Positions 43,480-55,519 of a DNA stretch of 64,000 nt are shown here, piece after piece. Origin of the DNA: Rhodanobacter spathiphylli B39 (GTDB lineage: Bacteria > Pseudomonadota > Gammaproteobacteria > Xanthomonadales > Rhodanobacteraceae). The notes under the pieces were generated by a model. The model saw nothing but the letters and a program-made list of their open reading frames with translations. It made no database searches and was not told where the DNA came from. The stretch spans positions 1 to 64,000 of the forward strand of contig NZ_AJXT01000015.1 of the NCBI RefSeq assembly GCF_000264295.1, written 5' to 3'. Position 1 is the first letter of the stretch; every line of letters starts with the position of its first letter. A program made the translations under genes and the position numbers.

Positions 43480-43484
43480 GGCGG

Positions 43485-43784
43485 CTACTCGCTCTGCGAA
43501 GCTGCCGCGTAGGCGTCGACTTCACCCACGTTGAACCACTGGCGGCCGTCTTTCCAGTACGCCTCCGGAAGGCGGGGGCCCACAACGACCTCGAAGGCAT
43601 CCATGTCCTGCTGGCGTTTGAGTGCGATCTTGTAGTTCAGGCGGTGGAAGAAGCGCATGCGAATACAGCCGTCCTTGAAGCTGATGTCGGCATGGGGATC
43701 ATTGATCCCAGCGGCGTTGAACGCCGCGTGCAACGAGTTGAAGGGGCCTGCTTGGCCCGCAGAAGGCACGCGCGTAATGGGCAT
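43485..43784 (-). CDS. Small hypothetical protein, first gene of the satellite operon
   Basis: The 99-residue protein includes FFHRLNYKIALKRQQDMDAF and WKDGRQWFNVGEVDAYAAAS, a C-terminal pattern like a winged-helix excisionase (wing then GEVDAY). The ATG at 43784 has GCGGAG 8 bases upstream. It heads the minus-strand operon and could be a second regulator. Function not recognised. Confidence 0.6.
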   Translation of the reverse strand: MPITRVPSAGQAGPFNSLHAAFNAAGINDPHADISFKDGCIRMRFFHRLNYKIALKRQQDMDAFEVVVGPRLPEAYWKDGRQWFNVGEVDAYAAASQSE

Positions 43785-44289
43785 GTCTTGTACTCCGCGA
43801 AAGGGCTAATGAACGACCGGCGTGAATCCACTGAGCCTGTTCACTCGCGCGAAACAGGATGGTGTCGCTATGCAGGGGATATGGCCGGAGCCCGATGCGA
43901 CGCCTCGCATCGACCTGAGCGTCGTCATTGCGCGCCGAGGATTAATTTCGCGGGTTACCTTTCCGCCGTCTGGCGTTGTAGAAGCCGCTTGTCAGGTCCC
44001 TAAGGGGTTTGATGCGGCTGGCCCGTTGCGATGCGCGGGCTATGGATGCGAGAAGTTCCAGCGATCTCGCCCACGCCGTATTTTGAGCAGAATTCTTGCG
44101 CCTGCGCAAGGTGGCGGTGCAGCTATTTCCTCGTCATCATCCATCACTGGATAGCAGCTCCAGATGCCCCGTGTAGATTTGGCTTGGACAGATATAGACG
44201 GTTTGGTACGGTGTGATAAGTCAGCCGGACGTCCAGCTCGTCGACCTATGGGGCCACATGTGATTGTTGTTTCATTGGCGATAACGACT
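43785..44289. other. Gene-free right-end region of the island
   Basis: About 500 bases with no gene I can support. It should hold the promoter of the minus-strand operon. A + strand frame from 43822 has no convincing protein features. The 5' part has host-like composition, and bases 44160-44363 are more AT-rich. Confidence 0.45.
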
Positions 44290-44310
44290 GGGGGCAGTTT
44301 TGGGGGCAGG
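44290..44310 (+). promoter_or_regulatory. GGGGGCA repeats at the right end, possible integrase arm sites
   Basis: GGGGGCAG (44290) and GGGGGCAGG (44302), the same motif as beside attL, lie 54-74 bases inside attR. The shared motif at both ends supports integrase or accessory-factor binding. Confidence 0.5.
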
Positions 44311-44363
44311 TGCTGTTTCGTCTTCGGGAAAAGGCTAGTGAAATTGCTAATTTACTGATATTT

Positions 44364-44387
44364 TTCGAGTCCACCCATACCACCAAA
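44364..44387 (+). repeat. attR: tRNA-Met 3' end remnant
   Basis: TTCGAGTCCACCCATA followed by CCACCAAA, matching attL except for a missing G at the acceptor-stem end. It is probably the original chromosomal tRNA end, displaced by the island and free to decay. Confidence 0.88.
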
Positions 44388-44601
44388 CGCCTCTTTGCAA
44401 ATCGCGGAAGTCGATCGCAGGCCTTGCATAACCAAGGTGCCCGACTTTCTTGGCGCCTGCGATTTCTTCCTGTGTTCCGTCAGCCACGTCCTCAGGTGGA
44501 AGCTGGCCTCTGTTCGTGAGGTCATTGCGGCGCAGGCTGGCTGGGAGTGTCCTCTTTCTACCGATGCCGAGCGGCTTTCCGGCGGGCTGTACAATCGACC
44601 G

Positions 44602-44958
44602 ATGAACATCTTCAAAGTATTCACTCTCGAAGCAGCCCACCGCCTGCCCAACGTGCCGGAGGGCCACAAATGCGCGCGGCTGCATGGGCATTCGTTCCGG
44701 GTCGAGTTGCATTTGACTGGCGATGTGGGCGCGGAGTCGGGCTGGGTGATGGATTTCGGCGATGTCAAAGCGGTGTTTCAGCCGCTCTACGAACAGCTCG
44801 ATCATCACTATCTCAATGACATCCAGGGATTGGAGAATCCGACCAGCGAGCGGTTGGCGGTGTGGATCTGGGATCGGCTGAAGCCCGCGCTGCCGCTGCT
44901 TTCCGAAGTGGTGGTGCATGAAACCTGCACGTCGGGATGTCGATACCGGGGCATGTGA
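44602..44958 (+). CDS. queD: 6-carboxytetrahydropterin synthase QueD
   Basis: QueD converts dihydroneopterin triphosphate to 6-carboxytetrahydropterin, an early step of queuosine/preQ0 synthesis. The 118-residue protein shows the zinc ligands His13 (EAAHRL), His28 and His30 (RLHGHSF), the catalytic Cys24, LDHHYLND and the C-terminal [10 protein letters not shown] with the pterin-binding Glu. The start is the ATG at 44602; TACAAT ends 6 bases before it, so the mRNA may be leaderless. It is the first core gene right of the island. Confidence 0.93.
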   Translation: MNIFKVFTLEAAHRLPNVPEGHKCARLHGHSFRVELHLTGDVGAESGWVMDFGDVKAVFQPLYEQLDHHYLNDIQGLENPTSERLAVWIWDRLKPALPLLSEVVVHETCTSGCRYRGM

Positions 44959-45160
44959 CCCGGACGCCTGACTTTCGCCGGGCCCCTTTCCTGGCCAACC
45001 CACCTGACCGTGCCCGGCTCTGCAGTCTTCGGTCGAGGGCGGGGTTGACTGGTTTCGGGATGAGCGCTTTGACGCGGCGCGATGTGGCCCATGGCGACTC
45101 CAACAGATCGTTTTTCCTGAATATTTCCCCGATGGTCTGGTTGTCGCCCGGAAATATATA

Positions 45161-45189
45161 TTGCACTGCACAAAATCTTTCGCTAGAAT
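45161..45189 (+). promoter_or_regulatory. Sigma70 promoter of the phasin gene with TGCA palindrome
   Basis: TTGCAC, a 17-base spacer and TAGAAT form a near-consensus promoter, with an AT-rich stretch (GAAATATATA) just upstream. The -35 lies in TTGCACTGCACAA, resembling operator sequences of the PhaR-type repressors of phasin genes; PhaR control is inference. Confidence 0.65.
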
Positions 45190-45225
45190 GGCTGCCACTA
45201 CCCCATCCTCAACGAGGACCAAGCC

Positions 45226-45612
45226 ATGACGCAGCAGTTCAACAACCAGCTTTTCGCTTTCACCAAGCAGTTCACCGACAGCGCTTTCAAGGCGCAGTCG
45301 CTGGCCTTGAAGGGCCTGGAGACGGTCGCCGAGCTGCAGCTCAAGGCGCTCGAGGAGCAGTCCAGGGTCTCCGCCCAGTTCGTCGCCGAGGCGATGGAAA
45401 CCCGCGACATGGACGGCCTGCGCAGCCTGTGGGAAAAGGGCAGCAGCCTGAGCCGCGAGAATGCGGAGCGCGCCGTGGCCGTTTCGCAGGAAGTGATCGC
45501 CGTGACCCAGAAGACCGCCGAGTCGCTGAATGCCCTCGTGCAGGAGCAGCGTCAGGCTGCCAATGACGCGGTCGCCGCGCCGGTGGCCGCCAAGAAGGCT
45601 TCCGCCAAGTAA
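45226..45612 (+). CDS. Phasin family protein
   Basis: The 128-residue protein is almost entirely helical, with the phasin pattern FAFTKQFTDSAFKAQSLALK ... ETVAELQLKALEEQS ... TQKTAESLNALVQEQRQAAN and an Ala/Lys-rich tail (APVAAKKASAK). Phasins coat polyhydroxyalkanoate granules; some act as more general chaperones. The ATG has a GAGGAC site. A strong promoter and a terminator frame it as a single-gene unit. No polymer synthase gene is in view. Confidence 0.88.
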   Translation: MTQQFNNQLFAFTKQFTDSAFKAQSLALKGLETVAELQLKALEEQSRVSAQFVAEAMETRDMDGLRSLWEKGSSLSRENAERAVAVSQEVIAVTQKTAESLNALVQEQRQAANDAVAAPVAAKKASAK

Positions 45613-45645
45613 TCAGGCGGGATCAGTTGCGCTCTGCGTGACCCG

Positions 45646-45676
45646 AACAGGGCCGGACTTCGTTCCGGCCCTGTTT
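45646..45676 (+). terminator. Rho-independent terminator after the phasin gene
   Basis: AACAGGGCCGGA-CTTCGT-TCCGGCCCTGTT is a perfect 12-bp stem ending in a short T run (TTT), 34 bases after the stop codon. Confidence 0.85.
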
Positions 45677-45773
45677 GCGTGTGGCCTCGAAAGATCCTGT
45701 GGCAGGGCTCCGCGGGGTTCACAATTCAATGCGTTAAGCGTGCCGCGGGAGACAATGTCGCAGCTTTCACGGC

Positions 45774-45803
45774 TTGTCCCGGCAACTTTTCAACTGCTAT
45801 ACT
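45774..45803 (+). promoter_or_regulatory. Likely sigma70 promoter of the atp operon
   Basis: TTGTCC (45774) and TATACT (45798) are separated by 18 bases and lie ~70 bases upstream of the chosen atpI start. No other promoter of this quality is seen before the operon. Confidence 0.6.
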
Positions 45804-45872
45804 TTTACGGATTGGATAGTGGCCCGCAGCTGTATCGGTGCCGCCTGCTGCAGGCCGCGCGGAGAAGCTACG

Positions 45873-46238
45873 TTGCTCAACAGTCTTGCCTCCGGTCGAC
45901 GCATCGCGCTGCGCATTGTCCTGCTGCAGTTGCTGGTGGCGTTGCTGGTCGGCCTCGTGTTTCTCGCATCGGGACCGCGTGAAGCGGTTTCGGCTGCTGC
46001 GGGCGCGACGATGGTGGCGCTGGGTACCGCGCTGATGTCGGCGCGATTCTTCAGCGGCGTGACGGGCGCGGGTCAGGCGTTGGGCCGTTTGCTGACGGGC
46101 GTGCTCCTGAAATGGATCGTGATCGTCGGAGGGCTGATCGTGATCCTGTTCCAACTCAAGTTGCCACCGCTGGCCGCCATCACGGGGTTGGCGGCGGCTT
46201 ACGCGGTTTATCTGCTGGCGTTCAGATTCAAGGGTTGA
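45873..46238 (+). CDS. atpI: ATP synthase protein I
   Basis: AtpI is a small membrane protein that assists assembly of the c-ring or magnesium uptake, and is not part of the mature enzyme. The ~121-residue protein has four hydrophobic segments, including IALRIVLLQLLVALLVGLVF and WIVIVGGLIVILFQL. I chose the TTG at 45873 because GGAGAAG lies 8 bases upstream and the sequence then starts MLNSLASGRR; the longer frame to 45774 would run through the promoter. It is the first gene of atpIBEFHAGDC and ends 3 bases before atpB. Confidence 0.82.
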   Translation: MLNSLASGRRIALRIVLLQLLVALLVGLVFLASGPREAVSAAAGATMVALGTALMSARFFSGVTGAGQALGRLLTGVLLKWIVIVGGLIVILFQLKLPPLAAITGLAAAYAVYLLAFRFKG

Positions 46239-47060
<822 letters not shown>

Positions 47061-47110
47061 TCGGCATCTTCGAATCATCTGCTGCAACCGCTTTGTCTAT
47101 TCCAGTTTGA

Positions 47111-47422
<312 letters not shown>

Positions 47423-47526
47423 GAAGCACGCTCGCGATGGCGCCCGTCGAGGCGTCATCGCGTATCTGGCGCGGGTTTCCCTGATTCCCGCGTTTGTCTT
47501 GTTCCGTATTTACAGGTAACGCAGCG

Positions 47527-47997
47527 ATGGATTTCAACGCGACCTTGATTGGCGAAATGATTTCGTTCGCCATCCTGATCTGGTTCAGCGTCCACTTCAT
47601 CTGGCCGCACATCAACAAGGCCATCGAAGATCGCCAGGTCAAGATCGCCGAAGGCCTGAATGCCGCCGAGCGCGCCCACGCCGAGCTGAAGAGCGCGGAC
47701 GTGAAGGTGGCTGGCGAGATCAAGCAGGCGCGCCTGCAGGCGTCGGAGATCATCGACAAGGCCCAGCAGCAGGCCAATCAGATCATCGAAAAGGCCCGTG
47801 GCGAAGCGATCAGCGAGATCAACCGTCTGAAGGCCGCGGCGCAGGACGACATCGCGTCTATGGCGCAGCGTGCGCGCGACCAGCTGCGTGAGCAGGTCGG
47901 TGCGCTCGCGGTGCAGGGTGCCAGCAAGATCGTGCAGCGCGAGGTGGACGCCTCGACGCACAAGGCCCTGCTCGACCAGCTTGCGGCCGAGATCTGA
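47527..47997 (+). CDS. atpF: F0F1 ATP synthase subunit b
   Basis: Subunit b is the peripheral stalk holding F1 against rotation. The 156-residue protein starts [20 protein letters not shown] with one membrane helix, followed by a long charged coiled coil ([20 protein letters not shown] onward), matching E. coli AtpF in length. I chose the ATG at 47527 over a longer frame because it gives the conserved N-terminus. Confidence 0.95.
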   Translation: MDFNATLIGEMISFAILIWFSVHFIWPHINKAIEDRQVKIAEGLNAAERAHAELKSADVKVAGEIKQARLQASEIIDKAQQQANQIIEKARGEAISEINRLKAAAQDDIASMAQRARDQLREQVGALAVQGASKIVQREVDASTHKALLDQLAAEI

Positions 47998-48000
47998 TCG

Positions 48001-48534
48001 ATGGCTCAGGCAATCACTCTCGCCCGTCCGTACGCCCGCGCCGCGTTTGAAGTGGCGCACGCGTCCGGCACGCTGGCTTCGTGGTCGCAGTCGCTGGCGT
48101 TTGCGGCGGCGGTGGCCGGCGACCCGCTGGTGGCCGGCCTCGGCAACGATCCGCGGGTGCTGCCGGCTCAGCTGGTGGCGCTGCATCTGCCAGCCGGCAT
48201 GGCGGTCGATGCGCCGTTCGGTCAGTTCCTGAGCGAGATGGCCGAACAGCGTCGGCTGGTGTTGCTGCCCGAAGTGGCCGAGTTGTTCGAGACGCTCAAG
48301 CGTGAGTCCGAGTCGCAGCTGCTGGTCAAGGTGACCAGCGCGATGAGCCTGGACGCAGCGCAGTCCGAACAGCTCAAGGCTTCGCTGAAGCGCCGTTTCA
48401 AGCGCGAGATCGAACTGGAGACCTCGGTCGATGCCTCGCTGCTGGCCGGCGTGGTGATCGATACCGGCACGGAAGTGATCGACGGTTCGGCGCGCGGACG
48501 TCTCGCGCAGCTGGCCGGTGCGTTGAGCCAATAA
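48001..48534 (+). CDS. atpH: F0F1 ATP synthase subunit delta
   Basis: Subunit delta links the b stalk to the top of the alpha3beta3 head. The 177-residue protein begins with the family pattern ITLARPYARAAFEVA and has the C-terminal LLAGVVIDTGTEVIDGSARGRL typical of AtpH. It starts 3 bases after the atpF stop. A tandem hairpin repeat follows it before atpA. Confidence 0.95.
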   Translation: MAQAITLARPYARAAFEVAHASGTLASWSQSLAFAAAVAGDPLVAGLGNDPRVLPAQLVALHLPAGMAVDAPFGQFLSEMAEQRRLVLLPEVAELFETLKRESESQLLVKVTSAMSLDAAQSEQLKASLKRRFKREIELETSVDASLLAGVVIDTGTEVIDGSARGRLAQLAGALSQ

Positions 48535-48540
48535 GTTTCA

Positions 48541-48660
48541 CGCGAAGTCCGTTTCGCGAAAAGCAAAACCGGCCATCCATGGCCGGACAAATTGATTAAA
48601 CGCGAAGTCCATTTCGCGAAGGGCAAAACCGGCCATCCATGGCCGGACTCTTCAACAAAG
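48541..48660. repeat. Tandem 60-bp duplication with two hairpins per unit (atpH-atpA)
   Basis: Units 48541-48600 and 48601-48660 are nearly identical over their first ~48 bases (three differences). Each holds CGCGAAGTCC-to-TTTCGCG and CCGGCCATCCATGGCCGG (48569-48586 and 48629-48646), an 8-bp stem. They fill the atpH-atpA gap and resemble dimeric REP-type elements; the same CCATCCATGGCC core occurs in the MMPL gene at 59770. Confidence 0.85.
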
Positions 48661-48683
48661 CTTTCGATTTTGGGATAACAACC

Positions 48684-50234
<1,551 letters not shown>

Positions 50235-50240
50235 GAGGAG

Positions 50241-50343
50241 CCGGGAACAGGGAATAGAGAATCGGGAATCGGGAATAGGAAGAGCCACGGCGCATCGCGC
50301 TCCGCTTTGAACCATTCCCCATTCCCCATTCCCGATTCCCCCG
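50241..50343. repeat. GGGAATCG-type inverted repeat cluster (atpA-atpG)
   Basis: The left arm has four GGGAA(T/C) units (50243-50279) and the right arm four ATTCCC units (50312-50342), able to fold into a long imperfect hairpin. The short motif after it (CGAGCGAGTAAAGCATGG) carries the atpG ribosome-binding site. A sister element lies between atpD and atpC. Confidence 0.85.
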
Positions 50344-50368
50344 AGTGAGCAAAGCGAGCGAGTAAAGC

Positions 50369-51286
50369 ATGGCCAGCGGACGCGAAATCAAAACCAAGAT
50401 CAAGAGCACGCAGAACATGCGCAAGGTGACGCGCGCGCTCGAAATGGTCTCTGCCGCGAAGATCCGTCGTGCGCAGGACCTGATGAAGGCTTCGCGTCCG
50501 TACGCCCGCTCGATGCGCAAGGTGATCGCGCACGTGGCCCAGGCCAGCACGGATTTCAGCCATCCGTTCCTGACCCAGCGCGACAACGTGGCGCGGGTCG
50601 GTTTCATCGTGGTGTCGACCGACCGCGGCCTGTGCGGTGGCCTCAACTCCAACCTGTTCCGTCGCCTGCTGCCGGCCATCGTCGAGTGGCAGAAGCAGGG
50701 CGTGCAGGTCGACGTGGTCGCGGTGGGCCAGAAGGCGGTGGCGTTCTTCCGTCGGCTCAAGGGCGTCAACCTGATCGGCAGCGTCACCCATCTGGGCGAG
50801 AAGCCCAGGCTGGAGCAGCTGGTCGGCGTGATCAAGGTGATGATGGACGCCTATACGTCCAACGGTCTGGATCGCGTGTTCCTCGCCTACAACGACTTCG
50901 TCAACACCATGACGCAGAAGCCGACCATCGACGCGCTGCTGCCGTTACCGCTGGTGGCCACGGAAATGGAAGCCCACCAGGCGGCCGGCGAGTCGGCTTA
51001 CGCCGGCGTGAAGCTGGAAGCGAGCCACGACTGGGACTACATCTACGAGCCCGACGCGCAGACCGTGCTGGAGCACGTGCTGGGTCGCTACATCGAGTCC
51101 GTGGTGTACCAGGCGGCCCTGGAGAACCTGGCCAGCGAGCACGCCGCGCGCATGGTCGCGATGAAGAGCGCGTCGGACAACGCGAACAAGGTGATCGGCG
51201 AATTGACGCTGGTCTACAACAAGGCCCGCCAGGCCGCGATCACCCAGGAAATTTCCGAAATCGTGGGAGGAGCGGCTGCGGTGTAA
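50369..51286 (+). CDS. atpG: F0F1 ATP synthase subunit gamma
   Basis: Gamma is the central rotor shaft. The 305-residue protein starts [20 protein letters not shown] with [16 protein letters not shown], holds the conserved [20 protein letters not shown], and ends [20 protein letters not shown] ... [15 protein letters not shown]. It is slightly longer than E. coli AtpG (287). Its ribosome-binding region is only GCGAG, supplied by the end of the upstream repeat. Confidence 0.96.
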   Translation: MASGREIKTKIKSTQNMRKVTRALEMVSAAKIRRAQDLMKASRPYARSMRKVIAHVAQASTDFSHPFLTQRDNVARVGFIVVSTDRGLCGGLNSNLFRRLLPAIVEWQKQGVQVDVVAVGQKAVAFFRRLKGVNLIGSVTHLGEKPRLEQLVGVIKVMMDAYTSNGLDRVFLAYNDFVNTMTQKPTIDALLPLPLVATEMEAHQAAGESAYAGVKLEASHDWDYIYEPDAQTVLEHVLGRYIESVVYQAALENLASEHAARMVAMKSASDNANKVIGELTLVYNKARQAAITQEISEIVGGAAAV

Positions 51287-51345
51287 CCGCGGCAGCTCTT
51301 GAAAAAAATTCATGGCGACGCGAAGCGGCGCCGCAATAGACCTAA

Positions 51346-52790
<1,445 letters not shown>

Positions 52791-52791
<1 letters not shown>

Positions 52792-52885
52792 CGGGAATCG
52801 GGAACAGAGAATGGGGAATCGGCAAAGCAAGAGCGCCGGTTCCTTCCGCCCCTGACCATTCCCCATTCCCGATCCCCCATTCCCT
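52791..52885. repeat. GGGAATCG-type inverted repeat cluster (atpD-atpC)
   Basis: GGGAATCGGGAACAG...GGGGAATCGG (52793-52822) faces CCATTCCCCATTCCCGATCC...CATTCCC (52857-52885). The downstream CGAGCGTAGCGAGAAAAGCC leads to the atpC ATG, like the sequence after the atpA-atpG element. Confidence 0.85.
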
Positions 52886-52906
52886 TCGAGCGTAGCGAGA
52901 AAAGCC

Positions 52907-53332
52907 ATGACCCAAACCATTCGCGTCGACATCGTCAGTGCCGAAGCCGAGATCTTCTCCGGCGACGCGACGATGGTCGTTGCCACCGGCGAGCTCGGTG
53001 AGCTCGGCATCACGCCGCGCCACGCACCGCTGATCACCCGCCTCAAGCCCGGCCATGTCGACGTGCTGCTGGACGGCGGCGAGCGCCAGCAGTTCTGGGT
53101 ATCCGGCGGCATTCTGGAAGTGCAGCCGCAGGTGGTCACGGTACTGGCCGACAGCGCGGCCCGCGCCGCCGACCTGGACGAGGCCTCGGCGCAGCGCGCC
53201 AAGCAGGAGGCCGAAACTGCCCTGGCCAACCGCACCGACGCGATGGAGATTGCCGAGGCGCAGGCCAAGCTGGCCGAAGCGATGACCCAGCTGCAGGCGC
53301 TGGAGCGTCTGCGCAAGAATCTGAAGCACTGA
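52907..53332 (+). CDS. atpC: F0F1 ATP synthase subunit epsilon
   Basis: Epsilon couples the rotor to the c-ring and inhibits ATP hydrolysis. The 141-residue protein begins with the beta-sandwich ([60 protein letters not shown]) and ends in the two regulatory helices. Last gene of the atp operon; a terminator follows at 53436. Confidence 0.95.
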   Translation: MTQTIRVDIVSAEAEIFSGDATMVVATGELGELGITPRHAPLITRLKPGHVDVLLDGGERQQFWVSGGILEVQPQVVTVLADSAARAADLDEASAQRAKQEAETALANRTDAMEIAEAQAKLAEAMTQLQALERLRKNLKH

Positions 53333-53435
53333 GTTTGTGCGCTCGTTCATGAGCGCAGAGCCAAGATCAGGAAGCGGCCATCCGCGGTCGCACCCGCGGA
53401 TGAAGCGGTTGCTTCGATGGACATTGCGAACTGCG

Positions 53436-53460
53436 AACGCCGGCCTTGTGCCGGCGTTTT
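53436..53460 (+). terminator. Terminator of the atp operon
   Basis: AACGCCGGC-CTTGT-GCCGGCGTT is a perfect 9-bp stem ending in TTTT, 104 bases after the atpC stop. A further imperfect hairpin (GCGGCCATCCGCGG..., 53375-53400) lies before it. Confidence 0.82.
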
Positions 53461-53504
53461 CATGTCGGCACGATCCGGCCTCGGATGACCGGAAAGGGCG
53501 GGAC

Positions 53505-54041
53505 ATGGGAAAGCGGACGAACCTGGGACATGCGGCGGCAAGCCTGCTGTTCCTGTTGCTGGGTGGCTGCGTCACGTCACCGGCACCGAACAAGCCGAAC
53601 GCCACCGGCGACGCCTCATGGCGGATCGAGATGCCGCCGGGCACGGTGAGTTACCAGCTGGCGATGGGTGAGGTATCCAGCGGCGCGACACCATTCCGGC
53701 GGGTGAAGCCGGTGTATCCGCCGGGCCTGCTGGACGCTTGCCCGTCACCGCAGGAGGTGCCGGCGCTGGTCATCGTCGATGACCAGGGCGCGGTAGCCGA
53801 GGTGCGGGTGGCCGGCGAGCAGCAGGCCGACGCGAGCCGGCACGCCTTCATCGATGCGGTGCGCGCCGCCGCCAGGCAGTGGCGGTTCCAGCCCCTGCTC
53901 ATCAGTCGCTGGGCTGCCGACGCCGACGGCAACAGCCACGTGGTCGACAGCGGCACGCGGCCATTCAGCCTCACCTATGTCTTCCGCTTCGAATGCCACT
54001 TGGGCAAGCCCTCGGTTTCGGCCGCGGCAGCGCAGGGCTGA
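53505..54041 (+). CDS. Lipoprotein with TonB C-terminal-like domain
   Basis: The 178-residue protein has a lipoprotein signal: a basic MGKRTNLGH start, then a hydrophobic core and lipobox LLGGC (Cys about residue 24). The mature part has the TonB_C pattern [38 protein letters not shown] and [13 protein letters not shown]. Free-standing TonB_C lipoproteins are common in xanthomonads and may contact other envelope proteins; without an inner-membrane anchor it is unlikely to be a canonical energy transducer. The ATG at 53505 has GGAAAGGGCGGG upstream; the frame is open to 53337 but precedes the signal. Confidence 0.78.
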   Translation: MGKRTNLGHAAASLLFLLLGGCVTSPAPNKPNATGDASWRIEMPPGTVSYQLAMGEVSSGATPFRRVKPVYPPGLLDACPSPQEVPALVIVDDQGAVAEVRVAGEQQADASRHAFIDAVRAAARQWRFQPLLISRWAADADGNSHVVDSGTRPFSLTYVFRFECHLGKPSVSAAAAQG

Positions 54042-54112
54042 GTCAGCTTTGCCGGCAACGGCGCCGAAACGGCTGCTATGCTTTTCGATCGAAACACGTC
54101 AGGGCCGACACC

Positions 54113-55480
54113 ATGAACCACGCACCACTCCACGTCATCATCCTCGCGGCCGGCGCCGGCACGCGGATGAAGTCCAGCCGCCCCAAGGTGCTGATGCCGC
54201 TGGCGGGCCGGCCGTTGCTGGCGCACGTGATCGACGCCGCGCGGGCGTTGCAGCCGGCGGCGCTGCACATCGTCTACGGTCATTGCGGCGAGCAGGTGCA
54301 GGCGGCGTTCACCGACCAGGCCGACCTGCGCTGGGCGCTGCAGGCCGAGCGCCTGGGCACTGGCCACGCGGTGGAGCAGGCGCTGGGCGAGGTGCCGGAC
54401 GACGCGCGCGTGCTGGTGCTGTATGGCGACGTGCCGATGACCCGCGTCGAGACGCTGCGGCAACTGGTGGAAGCCGAGGGCGGCTTCAGCCTGCTGACCA
54501 TGCGACTGGCGGAGCCGCGCGGCTACGGCCGGGTGCTGTGCGACGGCAATGCCCACGTGCGGGCCGTGGTCGAGGAAAAGGACGCCGACGACGTGCAGCG
54601 TGCGGTGAACCTGGTCAACACCGGCATCCTGATCGCCGGTGCCGGAGTCCTGCGTGGCTGGATCGGGCGGCTCGACCGCAACAACGCGCAGGGCGAGTAT
54701 TACCTTACCGACATCTTCCGCATGGCGGCCGAGGAAAACCATCCCGCGTTGAGCGTGGAGTGCGCCGATCCGGTCGAGGCCGCCGGCGCCAACAATCCGC
54801 TGCAGCTGACCGAACTGGAGGCTGCCTTCCGCTGGCGCGCCGCGCACGCCCTGCTTGCCGACGGCGTGCGCCTGGCCGATCCGCTGCGCATCGATGTGCG
54901 TGGCGCGGTCACCGCCGGGCGCGACGTGGAGCTGGACATCGACGTGATCCTGGAAGGCTCCGTGGTGCTGGGCGATGACGTGCGCATCGGTGCCTTCACC
55001 CGCTTGCGCAATGTGCAGCTGGCGGCCGGCACCGTGGTGCAATCGCACTGCGACCTCGACGGGGTGGTCACCCATGGCCCCTGCACGATCGGCCCGTTTG
55101 CGCGGCTGCGTCCAGGCACTGAACTGGATGCCGGCGTGCATGTGGGCAATTTCGTCGAGACCAAGAAGGCCCGTCTGGGCGAAGGCAGCAAGGCCAACCA
55201 CCTCACCTATCTCGGCGACACCGAGGTGGGCCGTGGCGTCAACATCGGCGCCGGCACCATCACCTGCAACTACGACGGCGTGAACAAGCATCTCACGCGG
55301 ATCGGCGACGGCGCCTTCATCGGCTCGAACAGCTCGCTGGTCGCGCCGGTGTCGATCGGCGCCCAGGCCACCATCGGCGCCGGCTCGGTGATCACCCGCG
55401 ACGCACCCGATGGCGAGCTGACCGTGGCGCGCGGCAAGCAGCAGACTTACGAGGGCTGGAAGCGGCCGGTGAAGCGGTAG
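54113..55480 (+). CDS. glmU: Bifunctional UDP-N-acetylglucosamine diphosphorylase / glucosamine-1-phosphate N-acetyltransferase
   Basis: GlmU makes UDP-GlcNAc for peptidoglycan and LPS in the cytoplasm. The 455-residue protein has the uridyltransferase motif [20 protein letters not shown] at the N-terminus and a C-terminal left-handed beta helix (hexapeptide repeats such as [20 protein letters not shown] and [20 protein letters not shown]), the acetyltransferase part. The length matches the family. It is the usual downstream neighbour of the atp operon in gammaproteobacteria; the ATG at 54113 gives the conserved start. Confidence 0.96.
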   Translation: MNHAPLHVIILAAGAGTRMKSSRPKVLMPLAGRPLLAHVIDAARALQPAALHIVYGHCGEQVQAAFTDQADLRWALQAERLGTGHAVEQALGEVPDDARVLVLYGDVPMTRVETLRQLVEAEGGFSLLTMRLAEPRGYGRVLCDGNAHVRAVVEEKDADDVQRAVNLVNTGILIAGAGVLRGWIGRLDRNNAQGEYYLTDIFRMAAEENHPALSVECADPVEAAGANNPLQLTELEAAFRWRAAHALLADGVRLADPLRIDVRGAVTAGRDVELDIDVILEGSVVLGDDVRIGAFTRLRNVQLAAGTVVQSHCDLDGVVTHGPCTIGPFARLRPGTELDAGVHVGNFVETKKARLGEGSKANHLTYLGDTEVGRGVNIGAGTITCNYDGVNKHLTRIGDGAFIGSNSSLVAPVSIGAQATIGAGSVITRDAPDGELTVARGKQQTYEGWKRPVKR

Positions 55481-55519
55481 TCGGTCGGAACGGGGATGCT
55501 CTAACCGTTCCCCCGTTCC

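Larger units (their letters stand above)
10438..44387. mobile_element. Genomic island integrated in the tRNA-Met 3' end
   Basis: Bounded by two near-identical copies of the tRNA 3' end (10438-10462 and 44364-44387), about 33.9 kb apart. A P4-type integrase lies directly inside the left copy, as usual for tRNA-targeting islands. The content is typical accessory DNA: toxin-antitoxin pairs, restriction-modification, SIR2-HerA, helicase/nuclease genes, RadC/DUF932/YqaJ genes of integrative elements, and a CP4-57-like alpA-yfjI-yfjJ-like module. Much of it looks less GC-rich than the flanks (for example 27.5-34.2 kb). No conjugation machinery is present, so the element would have to rely on a helper or is no longer mobile. 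Confidence 0.9.

Noticed and set aside
34580-43784. Complete conjugative element
   Set aside because: No relaxase, type IV secretion or coupling protein genes; only an accessory fragment is present.
43822-44154. 110-codon + strand frame at the island right end
   Set aside because: No ribosome-binding site or motif; Ser- and Arg-rich end typical of chance frames.
44388-44601. Riboswitch for preQ1 ahead of queD
   Set aside because: No recognisable aptamer, and the likely promoter lies right at the start codon, leaving no leader to hold one.
44347-45222. Minus-strand frame of 291 codons over queD
   Set aside because: Runs antisense through queD and the att remnant without recognisable domains or a start signal.
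48541-48660. Insertion sequence ends between atpH and atpA
   Set aside because: No transposase, no target duplication; structure is a tandem hairpin repeat.
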